From positions 16,746-80,745 of the forward strand of contig NZ_JPRM01000035.1 in assembly GCF_000737695.1 (NCBI RefSeq): a stretch of 64,000 nucleotides of DNA. The letters are read 5' to 3'. A model generated the notes under the pieces. The model saw only the letters and a program-made list of their open reading frames with translations. It did not search any database and had not been told where the DNA came from. Position numbers and translations under genes: made by a program. Shown in pieces: positions 25,907-34,608 of the stretch; the first letter of the stretch is position 1, and every line of letters begins with the position of its first letter. This DNA comes from Flavobacterium hydatis. GTDB lineage: Bacteria > Bacteroidota > Bacteroidia > Flavobacteriales > Flavobacteriaceae.

Positions 25907-25987
25907 AGGAGCTATTTCCAGCTATCCACTCTATCTTTTCTTTGTTAAAGAAACAAAGAAAAGGATGCCGTTTCTATCTGGGCTAGA
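25907..25987. repeat. Interspersed hairpin repeat, copy 2
   Basis: The second copy of the element at 207-290, in the same orientation and again intergenic. The flanking words (GGAGCTATTTCC, GCTATCC, CTATCTTTT, AAAGGATGCCG, CTATCTGGGCTAG) match copy 1. The central hairpin is TTTTCTTTGTT (25936-25946) with AACAAAGAAAA (25952-25962), a different sequence from copy 1 but equally paired, which suggests selection on structure. Confidence 0.75.
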
Positions 25988-26057
25988 ACAATCAACATTA
26001 TAAGGTTATATCCTTCTGAAATCAAAAATCGTTAGTCAAAAGTCTTAAATCATTTTA

Positions 26058-26768
26058 CTAATTAACTACCGCTTTATTCTTTGCCCCCATAATCAATAAC
26101 CACAAACAAGTTCCAATTTCCCCAATACTTGCTGGTAATCTTACCATAGAAGAAACCCCAAACTCAGCATAATTAGACAATAAAGAAAAACCCAAAAAGT
26201 TTATCAAGTAACTAAAGCAACCCAACATCAAAAAAAAGCCTAAAATCTTAGGTAAAAATCCCGATTTAAAAACCAAATACCCAAAAGGAAACAACCATAA
26301 TCCCCAGAAAATCTGAACGATTAAATTTCCATAATCATATTGATTTAGATAAAACATTACCTGATTTTGCAACTGGTCATTTGTATACACTTTCTGAAGA
26401 CTAGCGTCGCTAACAAGCGAAAGAACAGCAAACTTATTAAGCATATTTACAAAAGATATTGGTACACTTATAACTGCCAGAATAACCATAGCTTGAGCAT
26501 AAGCCTTATTAACAGGTTTAAGCAATCGATACAAAGCAAGAGGAAGAAATATAAAGAAAGTATAACATATCAAACCACTTACAATACCAAGCCTAAAAAG
26601 AAATTGAGAATTTACAATGTTATTAAAAGTAGTCGCAGCATTATCCCAAACAATCAATTTTGACGGAATATAAGCCAAGCTAATAATTCCGGTTACAACA
26701 ACAACGAGATATAATAAACCTGCAATTCTAGCCATCTCCTTATTCGAAGCTTTTATTTGATTTTCCAT
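26058..26768 (-). CDS. DUF4386 family membrane protein
   Basis: A 236-aa protein with about six transmembrane helices. The opening KEMARIAGLLYLVVVVTGIISLAYIPS and later FLFRLGIVSGLICYTFFIFLPLALYRLLKPVN, IFWGLWLFPFGYLVFKSGFLPKILG and the last helix are the hallmarks of DUF4386. The family is common in Bacteroidota and Actinobacteria and has no known function. It is downstream of, and in the same direction as, the DUF6326 gene, with 45 bases between them, so the two may be cotranscribed. Confidence 0.85.
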   Translation of the reverse strand: MENQIKASNKEMARIAGLLYLVVVVTGIISLAYIPSKLIVWDNAATTFNNIVNSQFLFRLGIVSGLICYTFFIFLPLALYRLLKPVNKAYAQAMVILAVISVPISFVNMLNKFAVLSLVSDASLQKVYTNDQLQNQVMFYLNQYDYGNLIVQIFWGLWLFPFGYLVFKSGFLPKILGFFLMLGCFSYLINFLGFSLLSNYAEFGVSSMVRLPASIGEIGTCLWLLIMGAKNKAVVN

Positions 26769-26813
26769 TATTTCCTTATTTATCTTAATTAATGATTATC
26801 GTTATCCTCCAAA

Positions 26814-27245
26814 TCATAATTGCCTAGGCCATTTATACGCCTGCCAAACAATCAATATGGTAATAACACTTTCTACCAAAGCCAAAAACACATAAAAAGC
26901 CCACCACGGAGCAATTGTAGTCGCAGCAATTAATAACATAATAGCAGTATATATAATTCCGAAAATTATATTAAGTAACCTAGCTAACTTAGGTTTTAAT
27001 AGTATCGACAAAAAAATCATCAAAGACGGGATTACCATTAGTATCGTTGCAGCAAACAATTTTACGGGGTTGTCAAGTATATTATCACCACTTACAAAAC
27101 CCTGAATTTTGTTAGGAACATAAAGAGAAAAATAATCCCCATATATATAACAAAACATAACCGATGCCCATAAAGCCGAAAGTTTGATTCTTACATTTAC
27201 TTTGAAATCTTCAAATCCGCCTGTATTAATTTCTTTTGCACTCAT
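26814..27245 (-). CDS. DUF6326 family small membrane protein
   Basis: A 143-aa four-helix membrane protein. I take the ATG at 27245 (MSAKEINTGGFEDFKVNVRIKLSALWASVMFCYIYGDYFSLY); an earlier start at 27254 would add three residues. FCYIYGDYFSLYVP, the amphipathic loop FVSGDNILDNP, and MVIPSLMIFLSILLKPKLARLLNI fit DUF6326. Function is unknown. It precedes the DUF4386 gene on the same strand; the pairing of two small polytopic proteins suggests a common role that cannot be named. Confidence 0.75.
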   Translation of the reverse strand: MSAKEINTGGFEDFKVNVRIKLSALWASVMFCYIYGDYFSLYVPNKIQGFVSGDNILDNPVKLFAATILMVIPSLMIFLSILLKPKLARLLNIIFGIIYTAIMLLIAATTIAPWWAFYVFLALVESVITILIVWQAYKWPRQL

Positions 27246-27352
27246 ATTAAACACTTTAGTTATTTCAGTATGACGAGGTTAAGCCTATTATGTTACAATG
27301 CCTTTTTATTTTATTTAAGAAAAATTTCAACCTCTCAAATTTAAGCAAAAGC

Positions 27353-27391
27353 AAAAAGAGCTGCTCCAGTTATTCTGAGACAGCTCTTTTT
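27353..27391 (-). terminator. Terminator of the GNAT gene
   Basis: AAAAAGAGCTG (27353-27363) pairs with CAGCTCTTTTT (27381-27391). On the minus strand it comes about 40 bases after the GNAT stop and is followed by a T-containing stretch. It separates the GNAT gene from the DUF6326 gene. Confidence 0.8.
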
Positions 27392-27431
27392 ATAATTACA
27401 AGTTATATTAGATTATTCTATACTACATTTA

Positions 27432-27881
27432 TTAAGCATTCTTCCACCAATTATAATAGTTATGATCCTGATCTAATTCGAAACCACATTTAGGATATAA
27501 AATATTACCAATTTCGTTTGTCTTTTCAGTTTCTAATAACAAACCACAAGCATCCGTTTCATCACAAAATTGCTTGCATCTATCAATTAAATCCTTAGAA
27601 AAACCTCGACCTCTAAAATCGGGTGCTACAAATAAATCGCTTAACAACCATTGTCGTTGCAATGCCTTATAATGAAATAAGGAATACAATTGTGCAAAAC
27701 CAACAAATTTACCATCAGCTTTAATTAAAAAAGTAGTCGTTTCATTTTTACTGATTCTGTCTTTTAGGAAAGCCTTCCCTATTTCGACATTCGATTCTTG
27801 TCTATAAAAAACACGATAACTATTAAACAATTCTGCAAATTCATCCAAATGATCTAACGTAGCAATTTCAATGTGTTTCAT
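27432..27881 (-). CDS. GNAT family N-acetyltransferase
   Basis: A 149-aa single-domain GNAT enzyme. Motif A (LLSDLFVAPDFRGRGFSKDLIDRCKQF) holds the acetyl-CoA pyrophosphate loop, with RGRGF in place of the usual RGxGxG/A. The N-terminal MKHIEIATLDHLDEFAELFNSYRVFY and the final YPKCGFELDQDHNYYNWWKN fit small-molecule or peptide acetyltransferases. The acceptor is unknown. It is divergent from the MocR regulator at 28054, which may control it. Confidence 0.88.
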   Translation of the reverse strand: MKHIEIATLDHLDEFAELFNSYRVFYRQESNVEIGKAFLKDRISKNETTTFLIKADGKFVGFAQLYSLFHYKALQRQWLLSDLFVAPDFRGRGFSKDLIDRCKQFCDETDACGLLLETEKTNEIGNILYPKCGFELDQDHNYYNWWKNA

Positions 27882-27947
27882 AATTTAAAATTTTATTAAT
27901 GATTTATAAAAGAGCAAATATCATTTATTACAGGAGTAATTAATTAA

Positions 27948-28012
27948 TCCAGTTTTTACAAATAAATAGGTCCAGATATAATTACGAAATAATCATAAAA
28001 AGGCTAATTTTG
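27948..28012 (+). promoter_or_regulatory. Candidate promoter and direct repeats before the MocR gene
   Basis: TAATTTTG at 28005-28012 matches the -7 consensus TAnnTTTG, about 40 bases before the MocR start. Upstream, TCCAG occurs at 27948-27952 and 27971-27975 (23 bases apart, about two helical turns). MocR regulators often bind direct repeats in the spacer to a divergent gene, so these are candidate operators. The -7 box is seen; the operator role is inference. Confidence 0.4.
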
Positions 28013-28053
28013 AACCAAAAGAACATTCCTTTTTTTAATAAATAAAAGAACCG

Positions 28054-29517
28054 ATGCTAAGAACCTGGAAGACTATTTTTAATATTTCATTTAATTCCGA
28101 CCAAACCTTGGTAGAACAAATAAGCGAAGTAATCCGAAAAGAAATTATTAAAGGAAGACTAGAAAGAGGAACACCATTACCGGGAAGCAGAGTTCTAGCC
28201 GAAGATATTGGAGTAAATCGAAAAACAGTTGTTTTTGCCTACGAAGCACTTATAGAAGAAGGCTGGCTAGAGAGCAAACACAAATCTGGAACCTATATTT
28301 CCCAGAACCTCCCCCTGATAAAAAAACACCAAACCAACCCTTCACAAAAAGCAAGTACTTTTGAACATATACATTACAATCCTTTTTACCTTACCGACCA
28401 TGCCCTCGAAGGAAGTCGTATTGTTTTTAATGAAGGAGGTCCAGACACACGACTTGTCCCACTTAACGAGTTATCGAGAGCATACAAACGTATCTTTCAG
28501 CGCAAAGGAAAATGGGGATTACTAGGGTATAGCAGCGAAAAAGGAGATTATAAACTCCGGGAAATGCTCTCCGTAATGCTTTCTAGAGATAGAGGACTTA
28601 ACGTAAAACCAGATACAATATGTGTAACCCGAGGAAGCCAGATGGCAATATATCTTGTTGCCAAAGTTCTTATAAAATCTGGCGATACAGTAGTAGTCGA
28701 AAATCCTGGATATTATGCCGTACAAAAGATATTCCGCGAAACAGGAGCTAACATAAAAACAGTCGAAATAGACAAAGACGGAATCAATGTTGACGCACTT
28801 GAACAATTATGCCGTAAGACAAAAATAAAAGCAGTATACGTTACGCCACATCATCAATTTCCCACTACAATTACCATGAAAGCGGGACGAAGAATACAAT
28901 TATTAGAACTATCCTTAAAATATAATTTTGCCATAATCGAAGATGATTACGACCACGAATACCATTTTGGCGCAGGAAATAACCTCGCATTGGCTAGTAA
29001 CGAAAAATCAGATAATGTTATTTATATTAGTTCGTTAAGCAAACTTTTAGCGCCAGCAATACGTGTAGGTTACGTAACTGGACCAGCTGCTTTTATGGAA
29101 TCTCTAGTAAATTTACGTGTACAAATCGACCGCCAAGGAGATACTATTCTGGAACACGCCATAGCCGAATTAATGGAAGACGGAACCATAAAAAGACATG
29201 CCCGCAAAGTCGTAGCGATTTACAAAGAAAGACGTGATGTAATGGAATCTTGTTTGCGTGAGAATTTTGGAGACGCCATTACTTTTAATAAACCAGCTGG
29301 AGGATTAGCTTTTTGGATAAAATTTAATGAGCAAATAAACCTCATCCAATATATTGCACTATTGGAACAAAAAGGAGTTCAAATTGTACCTCCAAACAGT
29401 TTTTATCTGGACAACCAACCATATAATTCTATCAGACTTGGTTATGGTTCCTTAAACAAAGAAGAACTTACTGAAGGATTAAAAATCATGGGAACCGTTT
29501 TTAAAGAATTAAAATAA
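28054..29517 (+). CDS. MocR/PdxR-type transcriptional regulator (GntR HTH + aminotransferase domain)
   Basis: A 487-aa fusion. Residues 15-85 are a GntR winged helix (LVEQISEVIRKEIIKGRLERGTPLPGSRVLAEDIGVNRKTVVFAYEALIEEGWLES). The rest is a fold-type I aminotransferase: RGSQMAIYLVAK, YVTPHHQFPT, EDDYDHEYHF and the PLP lysine K330 in ISSLSKLLAPAIRVGYV. MocR regulators sense PLP with an amino acid or amine. Likely targets are the divergent GNAT gene or the NADPH-binding gene 100 bases downstream. The domain order and length are standard. Confidence 0.92.
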   Translation: MLRTWKTIFNISFNSDQTLVEQISEVIRKEIIKGRLERGTPLPGSRVLAEDIGVNRKTVVFAYEALIEEGWLESKHKSGTYISQNLPLIKKHQTNPSQKASTFEHIHYNPFYLTDHALEGSRIVFNEGGPDTRLVPLNELSRAYKRIFQRKGKWGLLGYSSEKGDYKLREMLSVMLSRDRGLNVKPDTICVTRGSQMAIYLVAKVLIKSGDTVVVENPGYYAVQKIFRETGANIKTVEIDKDGINVDALEQLCRKTKIKAVYVTPHHQFPTTITMKAGRRIQLLELSLKYNFAIIEDDYDHEYHFGAGNNLALASNEKSDNVIYISSLSKLLAPAIRVGYVTGPAAFMESLVNLRVQIDRQGDTILEHAIAELMEDGTIKRHARKVVAIYKERRDVMESCLRENFGDAITFNKPAGGLAFWIKFNEQINLIQYIALLEQKGVQIVPPNSFYLDNQPYNSIRLGYGSLNKEELTEGLKIMGTVFKELK

Positions 29518-29617
29518 ACCAACAATTCTTTCCAAACAAATCTTAATTCTTTTAAGACAAATGATTTAGCCATAATACAAACACCTTTGTATCTGTATTC
29601 ACTTAAAAAATATTGAC

Positions 29618-30445
29618 ATGGACACAAAGAAAATTTTAGTACTTGGTGCAACTGGAAAAACAGGTCGCAGAGTAGTCGAAAGATTAAAAAAAGTAACCGA
29701 TGTAGAAGTTCGATTAGGTTCAAGAAACGAAAAAACACCTTTCGATTGGGAAAATCCTGAATCATGGGCAGCGGTTATCAAAGATATAAATTCCGTTTAT
29801 ATTACTTTTCAGCCGGATTTAGCCATTCCCTCAGCAGAAGATACAATTAGAAGATTTACCAAATTTGCAGTACAAAATGGCGTACAAAAAATGGTGTTAT
29901 TATCTGGCAGAGGCGAAAAAGAAGCACAAATTTGCGAAGAAATTGTAAAAGCTACTGCCAAACATTGGACAATTGTAAGAGCAAGTTGGTTTAATCAAAA
30001 CTTTAGCGAAAGCTTCTTTCTAGAACCTATTCTCTCAGGAGTTGTAGCCTTACCAAGAGCCGAAACACTAGAACCATTTACAGATGCAGATGACATTGCC
30101 GATGTTGTAGTCGAATCACTTTTGCATGATATCCACAACGGACAAACCTATGAACTTACAGGCCCACAACTACTAACATTTGAGCAGGCTGTCGCCGAAA
30201 TTGCCAAAGCAACAAACAGAAACATTATTTTTCAAGCGTTGACTTTAGAACAATACAATCAAATGCTAAAAGAATACCAATTACCCGAAGATTATATTTG
30301 GTTAGTAAATTATCTTTTTGAGCAAGTACTCGACGGAAGAAATTCAAGTGTCACCAATGATATTGAAAAAGTCCTTGGCAGAAAACCAAAAGATTTTACT
30401 ACCTATGCACTCGAAATTGCCAAAACTGGAATTTGGAATATCTAA
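29618..30445 (+). CDS. NmrA-like NAD(P)-binding protein (atypical SDR)
   Basis: A 275-aa Rossmann-fold protein with the nucleotide motif ILVLGATGKTGRRVVERL (GATGxTG) and an NmrA-type core (VRLGSRNEKTPFDWENPESWAAVIKDINSVYITFQPDLAIP, VQKMVLLSGRGEKEAQICEEIVKAT, WTIVRASWFNQNFSE). FTDADDIADVVVESLL is the usual late motif. The family contains NADPH-dependent quinone reductases and redox sensors. It is 100 bases downstream of the MocR gene, with no terminator between, so it may be regulated with it. There is no catalytic YxxxK. Confidence 0.88.
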   Translation: MDTKKILVLGATGKTGRRVVERLKKVTDVEVRLGSRNEKTPFDWENPESWAAVIKDINSVYITFQPDLAIPSAEDTIRRFTKFAVQNGVQKMVLLSGRGEKEAQICEEIVKATAKHWTIVRASWFNQNFSESFFLEPILSGVVALPRAETLEPFTDADDIADVVVESLLHDIHNGQTYELTGPQLLTFEQAVAEIAKATNRNIIFQALTLEQYNQMLKEYQLPEDYIWLVNYLFEQVLDGRNSSVTNDIEKVLGRKPKDFTTYALEIAKTGIWNI

Positions 30446-30576
30446 ATGCTTTAAACCTAAAATGTCAGTCTTTGTGATGATAAATTTAAAGAAAATAGAC
30501 TACAAAGTATTGCAATTGATTTTCAAACAGTTAACACTTTAGTTCCTGGCATTGGTAGAGTTATAAACCCCTAATT

Positions 30577-31338
30577 ATGAGATTACGAGAGTTAAAAAAC
30601 AAATATGAAGGCTGCGTATTTAATGAGATATCAGACCAAAATTTAGTTGACAAAGCAGCTGAATGGGAATACCATTCGCCTATTCGCCTAAGTGGAATAA
30701 TAGCAATTGGATGGTTTTCAGATGATAATATTTTTGTAATTAATTTAGATGGAATTTTTATTTATGATATTCTTAAAAAGAATATTATATTTAGTGATTA
30801 TGAGGATTCATTTAAAAAAAATATATCTGATGATAATCTGACTTATTTTGTTCAAAGTAAGTCTGAAACTGTATCTATTTTTGGATTAAGAGGTGGAGGT
30901 GGAAATTTATTAGCAAAAGATAATACATGGAAGATAGAAGTTTTTGATATTGCTTGGAATATCAAGGTGCCTAGCCTCTTAAATTATAGGAATGGAAAAA
31001 AATATTTTTTAGAATTGCAGCAAAATAGTTATGAGGGAAATAAATATTTAGGTTTTTCAAAGTCAGAAAATTATTTTCTAATTATGGGGGATGGAGGTGT
31101 TGACATTTTTTCCCGATTACCTGATTACAATGAACCAGATGGCTCAGATATATCACTCGACGATAGTGCGGAAATTCTTTCTGCACCTGCAACAATAAAA
31201 CACAATTCGAATCATAAAAAAAAAGCAACTCGTAGCTGGGTTGCTTTTTTATATACAACTAAATTACACACAATAATGAGAAGAAATTTTTCAATACTTC
31301 AAAAGAAATATTTAAGCAAAACCCAGCAAAAAAGATAG
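30577..31338 (+). CDS. Hypothetical protein running through a terminator
   Basis: A 253-aa cytoplasmic protein of unknown family, starting MRLRELKNKYEG. The centre alternates beta strands (IAIGWFSDDNIFVINLDGIFIYDI, LTYFVQSKSETVSIFGLRGGGGN, YLGFSKSENYFLIMGDGGVDIF) in a propeller- or Imm-like way. The last 45 residues (from KKKATRSW onwards) are read across a perfect terminator hairpin at 31216-31251 and the stop lies inside a second hairpin. The natural end is therefore probably about residue 210, and the tail is likely a result of stop loss or a small indel. Confidence 0.55.
   Translation: MRLRELKNKYEGCVFNEISDQNLVDKAAEWEYHSPIRLSGIIAIGWFSDDNIFVINLDGIFIYDILKKNIIFSDYEDSFKKNISDDNLTYFVQSKSETVSIFGLRGGGGNLLAKDNTWKIEVFDIAWNIKVPSLLNYRNGKKYFLELQQNSYEGNKYLGFSKSENYFLIMGDGGVDIFSRLPDYNEPDGSDISLDDSAEILSAPATIKHNSNHKKKATRSWVAFLYTTKLHTIMRRNFSILQKKYLSKTQQKR
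31216..31251 (+). terminator. Terminator inside the end of the 30577 gene
   Basis: AAAAAAGCAAC (31219-31229) pairs with GTTGCTTTTTT (31240-31250) with a small loop; an A-run precedes and a T-run ends it. This is a textbook intrinsic terminator, yet it is wholly inside an open reading frame on the same strand. Confidence 0.85.
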
Positions 31339-31354
31339 CCTAAAGCTATCTTTT
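31330..31354 (-). terminator. Terminator between convergent genes
   Basis: AAAAGATAGC (31330-31339) pairs with GCTATCTTTT (31345-31354) around CTAAA. It lies between the 30577 gene and the DyP gene stop, with A-run and T-run flanks, and probably ends DyP transcription; it could also act for the plus strand. Confidence 0.8.
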
Positions 31355-31385
31355 GTTATTTAATTCAAAAAAAGTGATCCAAAAC

Positions 31386-32330
31386 TTAAGAATCAGAATC
31401 ACCAGAATATTGGTCTAATAAATCTAAAGTTGGTACAAAAAATAATGTGCCTGTTTCTGTTGTACTAAAATCCAAAATTCTATCATAATTTCCCTGTGGA
31501 TTCCCGATGAACATATTTTCTAACATTTTTCTGGTAGTGCTAAATTTACTAGCATAAGAAATAAAGTAAGTCCCAACTTCACCCTTAGATGGATTCCCAA
31601 AAGGCATATTATCTCTTACAATCTTAAGTTCATTACCATCATCATCCGTTATAGCAGTAAGAGCGCTATGAGAGTTTGTAGGTTTTACATCATCATCCAT
31701 TTCAATATCATTCATTTTAGATCTACCAATTACTTTCTCCTGATCTTCTGTCGATAAGTTTTCCCAATTTTTCATATTATGGAAATATTTTTGAACAAAT
31801 AAATAACTCCCTCCTTTATAGGCAGAATCCTCATCGCCTACAACAGCAAAAAATTCTCTTTCATCTCCTATCGGATTTTCAGTACCATCGACAAAACCAA
31901 TAATAGAACGGCCATCCCAATACCTAAATCCATGAACTTCTTCCTGACATTCTGCAACAGATTCTAAAACATTTGAAATAGCCATAGCCATATCAAAACA
32001 AATAGCCACATTTTGGGCTCTTAAATGAAAATGAAGATCTCCACCAGTAGCCTTTGCTGTATGTTTACCTCCTATTATAGACTCAAAATTAACCAATTCC
32101 TTTGGTAAAGGTGTTGGTAAACCAAGTCTTATCCATGCATCATGCCCCACCCCCATTACACAACTGCTTCGTCCATTTGGAATTCTTATTGTGTAAGAAT
32201 TATTTAAATTACTTACCAAAGAACAAAGTTTCTCGAATGTAGATTTTATATCTACCTGGTTTTTAAAATTCCAAACCATGAAAATAGTGTTATTGTTTGG
32301 GTAATCAGTAACGTTTTGCGATTGATCCAT
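31386..32330 (-). CDS. DyP-type haem peroxidase
   Basis: A 314-aa dye-decolourising peroxidase. The family motif GFVDGTENP (residues 145-153) gives the distal aspartate D148; the proximal haem ligand is H221 in NSHSALT; and the distal arginine is near 239 (IVRDNMPFG). No Tat or Sec signal is present, so it is a cytoplasmic or encapsulated form; no encapsulin gene is adjacent. It oxidises substrates with H2O2 and may protect against oxidative stress. The gene is single, divergent from the recombinase to its right. It is the last gene of ordinary chromosomal character before the island. Confidence 0.93.
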   Translation of the reverse strand: MDQSQNVTDYPNNNTIFMVWNFKNQVDIKSTFEKLCSLVSNLNNSYTIRIPNGRSSCVMGVGHDAWIRLGLPTPLPKELVNFESIIGGKHTAKATGGDLHFHLRAQNVAICFDMAMAISNVLESVAECQEEVHGFRYWDGRSIIGFVDGTENPIGDEREFFAVVGDEDSAYKGGSYLFVQKYFHNMKNWENLSTEDQEKVIGRSKMNDIEMDDDVKPTNSHSALTAITDDDGNELKIVRDNMPFGNPSKGEVGTYFISYASKFSTTRKMLENMFIGNPQGNYDRILDFSTTETGTLFFVPTLDLLDQYSGDSDS

Positions 32331-32899
32331 ATTGATATTTATATGTTATTTAACCTTTTCCAGACAATCGATACAAATTAGTAATTCTGCTGTATCAACA
32401 AGATATAAAGTTATGAAATTAATAAACAAAAAAACGCCAATAACAATTTCATCCAAGACTAAACCTAAAAGTTAACTCGACGCATAATTAGATAGAAATA
32501 AAATCTTAAAACCATCTAAAAAGCAGAAAAGACACAAGGTCAGATAATTACCCAAAATCCAACAAAAAAGATAGTTCAAAACCTCCTTTTTTTGTTTGCT
32601 TCAAAAAGCTATCTTCACACCGTCGTTTTGATTCCTATTTAAAATTAGAAACTTAATTAAAGGCCTCATAATTTTAACATACACAAAAGACTGATATAAA
32701 GCACTAAAAAACACCATAAATTACTTATCTATAGAAAGGATTATTCTAAAAATAAGAATTCAGCAATAATGGCACTTTTCCAGCATTTAAAAGACTTCAC
32801 AAAGATTTACAAAAAACAAAACAATCAAAATATATCATTTTTTTTCATTTAATACCACAAAATTAGAGACCTAATTAGAGACCTATTAAATTTTTAATG
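32331..32899. other. Long AT-rich non-coding spacer at the island boundary
   Basis: About 570 bases with no supported gene. It contains an imperfect inverted repeat (AAAAAAGATAG near 32563, and CTATCTTC near 32608), a repeated 12-mer just before the recombinase, and long A/T tracts. The left end of the integrated element is likely to be in here or right beside the recombinase, but no exact boundary can be fixed from one copy. Confidence 0.4.
32861..32884 (+). repeat. Tandem 12-mer before the recombinase gene
   Basis: AATTAGAGACCT is repeated twice without a gap, 30 bases before the recombinase start and next to its -7 box. Such direct repeats near an integrase gene are often recombinase or excisionase binding (arm-type) sites; here that is an inference. 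Confidence 0.6.
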
Positions 32900-32907
32900 T
32901 ATCTTTG
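32900..32907 (+). promoter_or_regulatory. -7 promoter element (TATCTTTG) of the recombinase
   Basis: An exact TAnnTTTG box ending only 6 bases before the ATG at 32914. If used, the transcript would start at or within a few bases of the start codon (leaderless or nearly so). No TTG at the usual -33 distance was found. Confidence 0.35.
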
Positions 32908-32913
32908 ATTATC

Positions 32914-34317
32914 ATGAAAGCAATTACTTATCGTTATAAATTGAAAGCTAAAAGTCAAGTACTTGAGCGTCGGACTAGCCCTGAATTGGTGCTCGCTGAG
33001 GTCAGTGGTTCCTTTGTAAATAAAGTAGACGGAAAAATTAGCTACAAAAAATTTCAATACTCTTTAGAAGTAACAATTTTACCAAAATATTTTGGTGTAA
33101 TCCGAGAAAAAAGAGGTGTTCGAAATTATGTTTATGACTTACAGACAATTAAAACATATGAGAAACGCAATAAACTGTTAAGAATTAGGCTATCCGATTT
33201 TGAATCAAATATAATAGCTACTGCGTCTCATTTTAAAAATGAAGAACCAAGTCCAGAAGAAGTCAAAAATTATCTTCTTCTAATTAGTGGGAGAGATAAA
33301 AGAAAACCAGAAGAAAATTTTATAATACTAAACTTTCTTAGCGACCATATTAGTTATTTAGAAAACCTTGTTGGTAGTGCACGCAAAGATGAAGTCAAAG
33401 AAGCCACTATTAACTCTTTTAGAAATCTTATTCCGATAATAAAACGTTACGAAGAAGTAAAAAAGATTAAACTAACATTTGATAAAATCAATGAAACGCT
33501 ATATCGAGAAATTTGGGAAGTATTAAATAATATTAGAACTGGCAAAATTTTAGTAAATAGTTACAAACTAGAGCCAAAAGAAGCACTTGCAGCGAACACA
33601 TTAAAAGCATACCAAACATATTTTATACTACTTTGCAAAGCTGCTAAAAAACTAGACATAAGAATCCCATTAGATCTATCAGACAAAAATTTAATTAATG
33701 CTTCTACAAGAAATAAATCTGCAAAAACTGAAGCGTTTCTTAAAGAAGAGGAAATCCTAAAAGTAATAGAATACATACCCACATCAAAACATTTGGAACT
33801 AGTTAAAAACTATATCCTAATAGCCAGCCAAACTGGTATGCGCCTCCAATCAATGCAGGAAGCAAAAGGTAGAACAATTCAAATATGTGATGAAAATAAA
33901 AACATTTTCTACTACATACACACTATCCAAGCTAAAACAGGAACAGAATGCTATACTCCCTTATTTTCCACAGCACTAAAAATCATTCAAAAAAATAATG
34001 GTACTTTTCCCGATTTTTCAAACATTAGTCTCGCTAATCTTAATATCAACATCAGAAATATACTTAAATCTATTGAAGTCGAAAACAGTAACTTATTCAG
34101 TACTCACAATTTAAGAAGCTCTTTTGTTAGTAATTTATCTTTATTAAATGTTCCTGAGATGATTATAAGCTATGTTACTCACCCATCCAAGAGAAGTAAT
34201 TCTTCAAGCGTCCATATCTATGACAGAAGAGATATGCTAGACAAAGCTAAAATGTTTGCTGCAGAAATAATTAGGGCAAATAAAGTAAAACCATCAAAAT
34301 TATATACTTTCAGATAA
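32914..34317 (+). CDS. Tyrosine recombinase (phage-type integrase)
   Basis: A 467-aa site-specific recombinase; I prefer the ATG at 32914 over a TTG nine bases earlier. The N-terminal half is a Bacteroidota-type arm and SAM-like core-binding region (about residues 100-240). The catalytic domain shows SQTGMRLQSMQEAKG (Arg I), IQAKTG (Lys), THNLRSSFVSNL (HxxR), YVTHPSKRS (His III) and the nucleophile Tyr in VHIYDRRDMLDKAK. All key residues are present, so it is probably active. It is the leftmost gene of the island and reads into it. Confidence 0.92.
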   Translation: MKAITYRYKLKAKSQVLERRTSPELVLAEVSGSFVNKVDGKISYKKFQYSLEVTILPKYFGVIREKRGVRNYVYDLQTIKTYEKRNKLLRIRLSDFESNIIATASHFKNEEPSPEEVKNYLLLISGRDKRKPEENFIILNFLSDHISYLENLVGSARKDEVKEATINSFRNLIPIIKRYEEVKKIKLTFDKINETLYREIWEVLNNIRTGKILVNSYKLEPKEALAANTLKAYQTYFILLCKAAKKLDIRIPLDLSDKNLINASTRNKSAKTEAFLKEEEILKVIEYIPTSKHLELVKNYILIASQTGMRLQSMQEAKGRTIQICDENKNIFYYIHTIQAKTGTECYTPLFSTALKIIQKNNGTFPDFSNISLANLNINIRNILKSIEVENSNLFSTHNLRSSFVSNLSLLNVPEMIISYVTHPSKRSNSSSVHIYDRRDMLDKAKMFAAEIIRANKVKPSKLYTFR

Positions 34318-34382
34318 AGAGGGATTCGAACAAAACCGTCATATCTCGCTTTTATACTGCATTTCTAATATTTTCTTTCTGC

Positions 34383-34405
34383 TGTGCTACGATTCTGCCA
34401 CAAAA
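34383..34405 (+). repeat. 23-bp direct repeat, copy A (left of the TIR module)
   Basis: TGTGCTACGATTCTGCC followed by ACAAAA; the same 23 bases with one change occur at 37229-37251. Nearby TGACAGGGAATGGA (34554-34567) is matched, in inverted orientation and with one mismatch, at 37313-37326. Together these bracket the LRR-TIR, RNA and GNAT-like genes. The rest of 34318-34608 holds no gene. Confidence 0.6.
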
Positions 34406-34608
34406 ATTTTCACTGTTTTTATAAATCTTGAAATTTTCACTGTAATTTATCCGTTTAATTTTAGGTTATAATGATTCAACTGATTCAATACTAAAAGTAC
34501 GCTTTTTTTTATTACACAAAATGATTAAATATGTTGAAACCTTATAAACGAGGTGACAGGGAATGGAAGAATTACTTATATTGGGTTTTGTGGTGGAAGG
34601 TCTCAATT

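Noticed and set aside
34318..34345. GGGATTCGAAC just after the recombinase, like the T-arm of a tRNA read backwards
   Set aside because: The flanks do not pair to form a T-stem and no acceptor, D or anticodon arm follows. A fragment from a tRNA attachment site is possible but cannot be shown.
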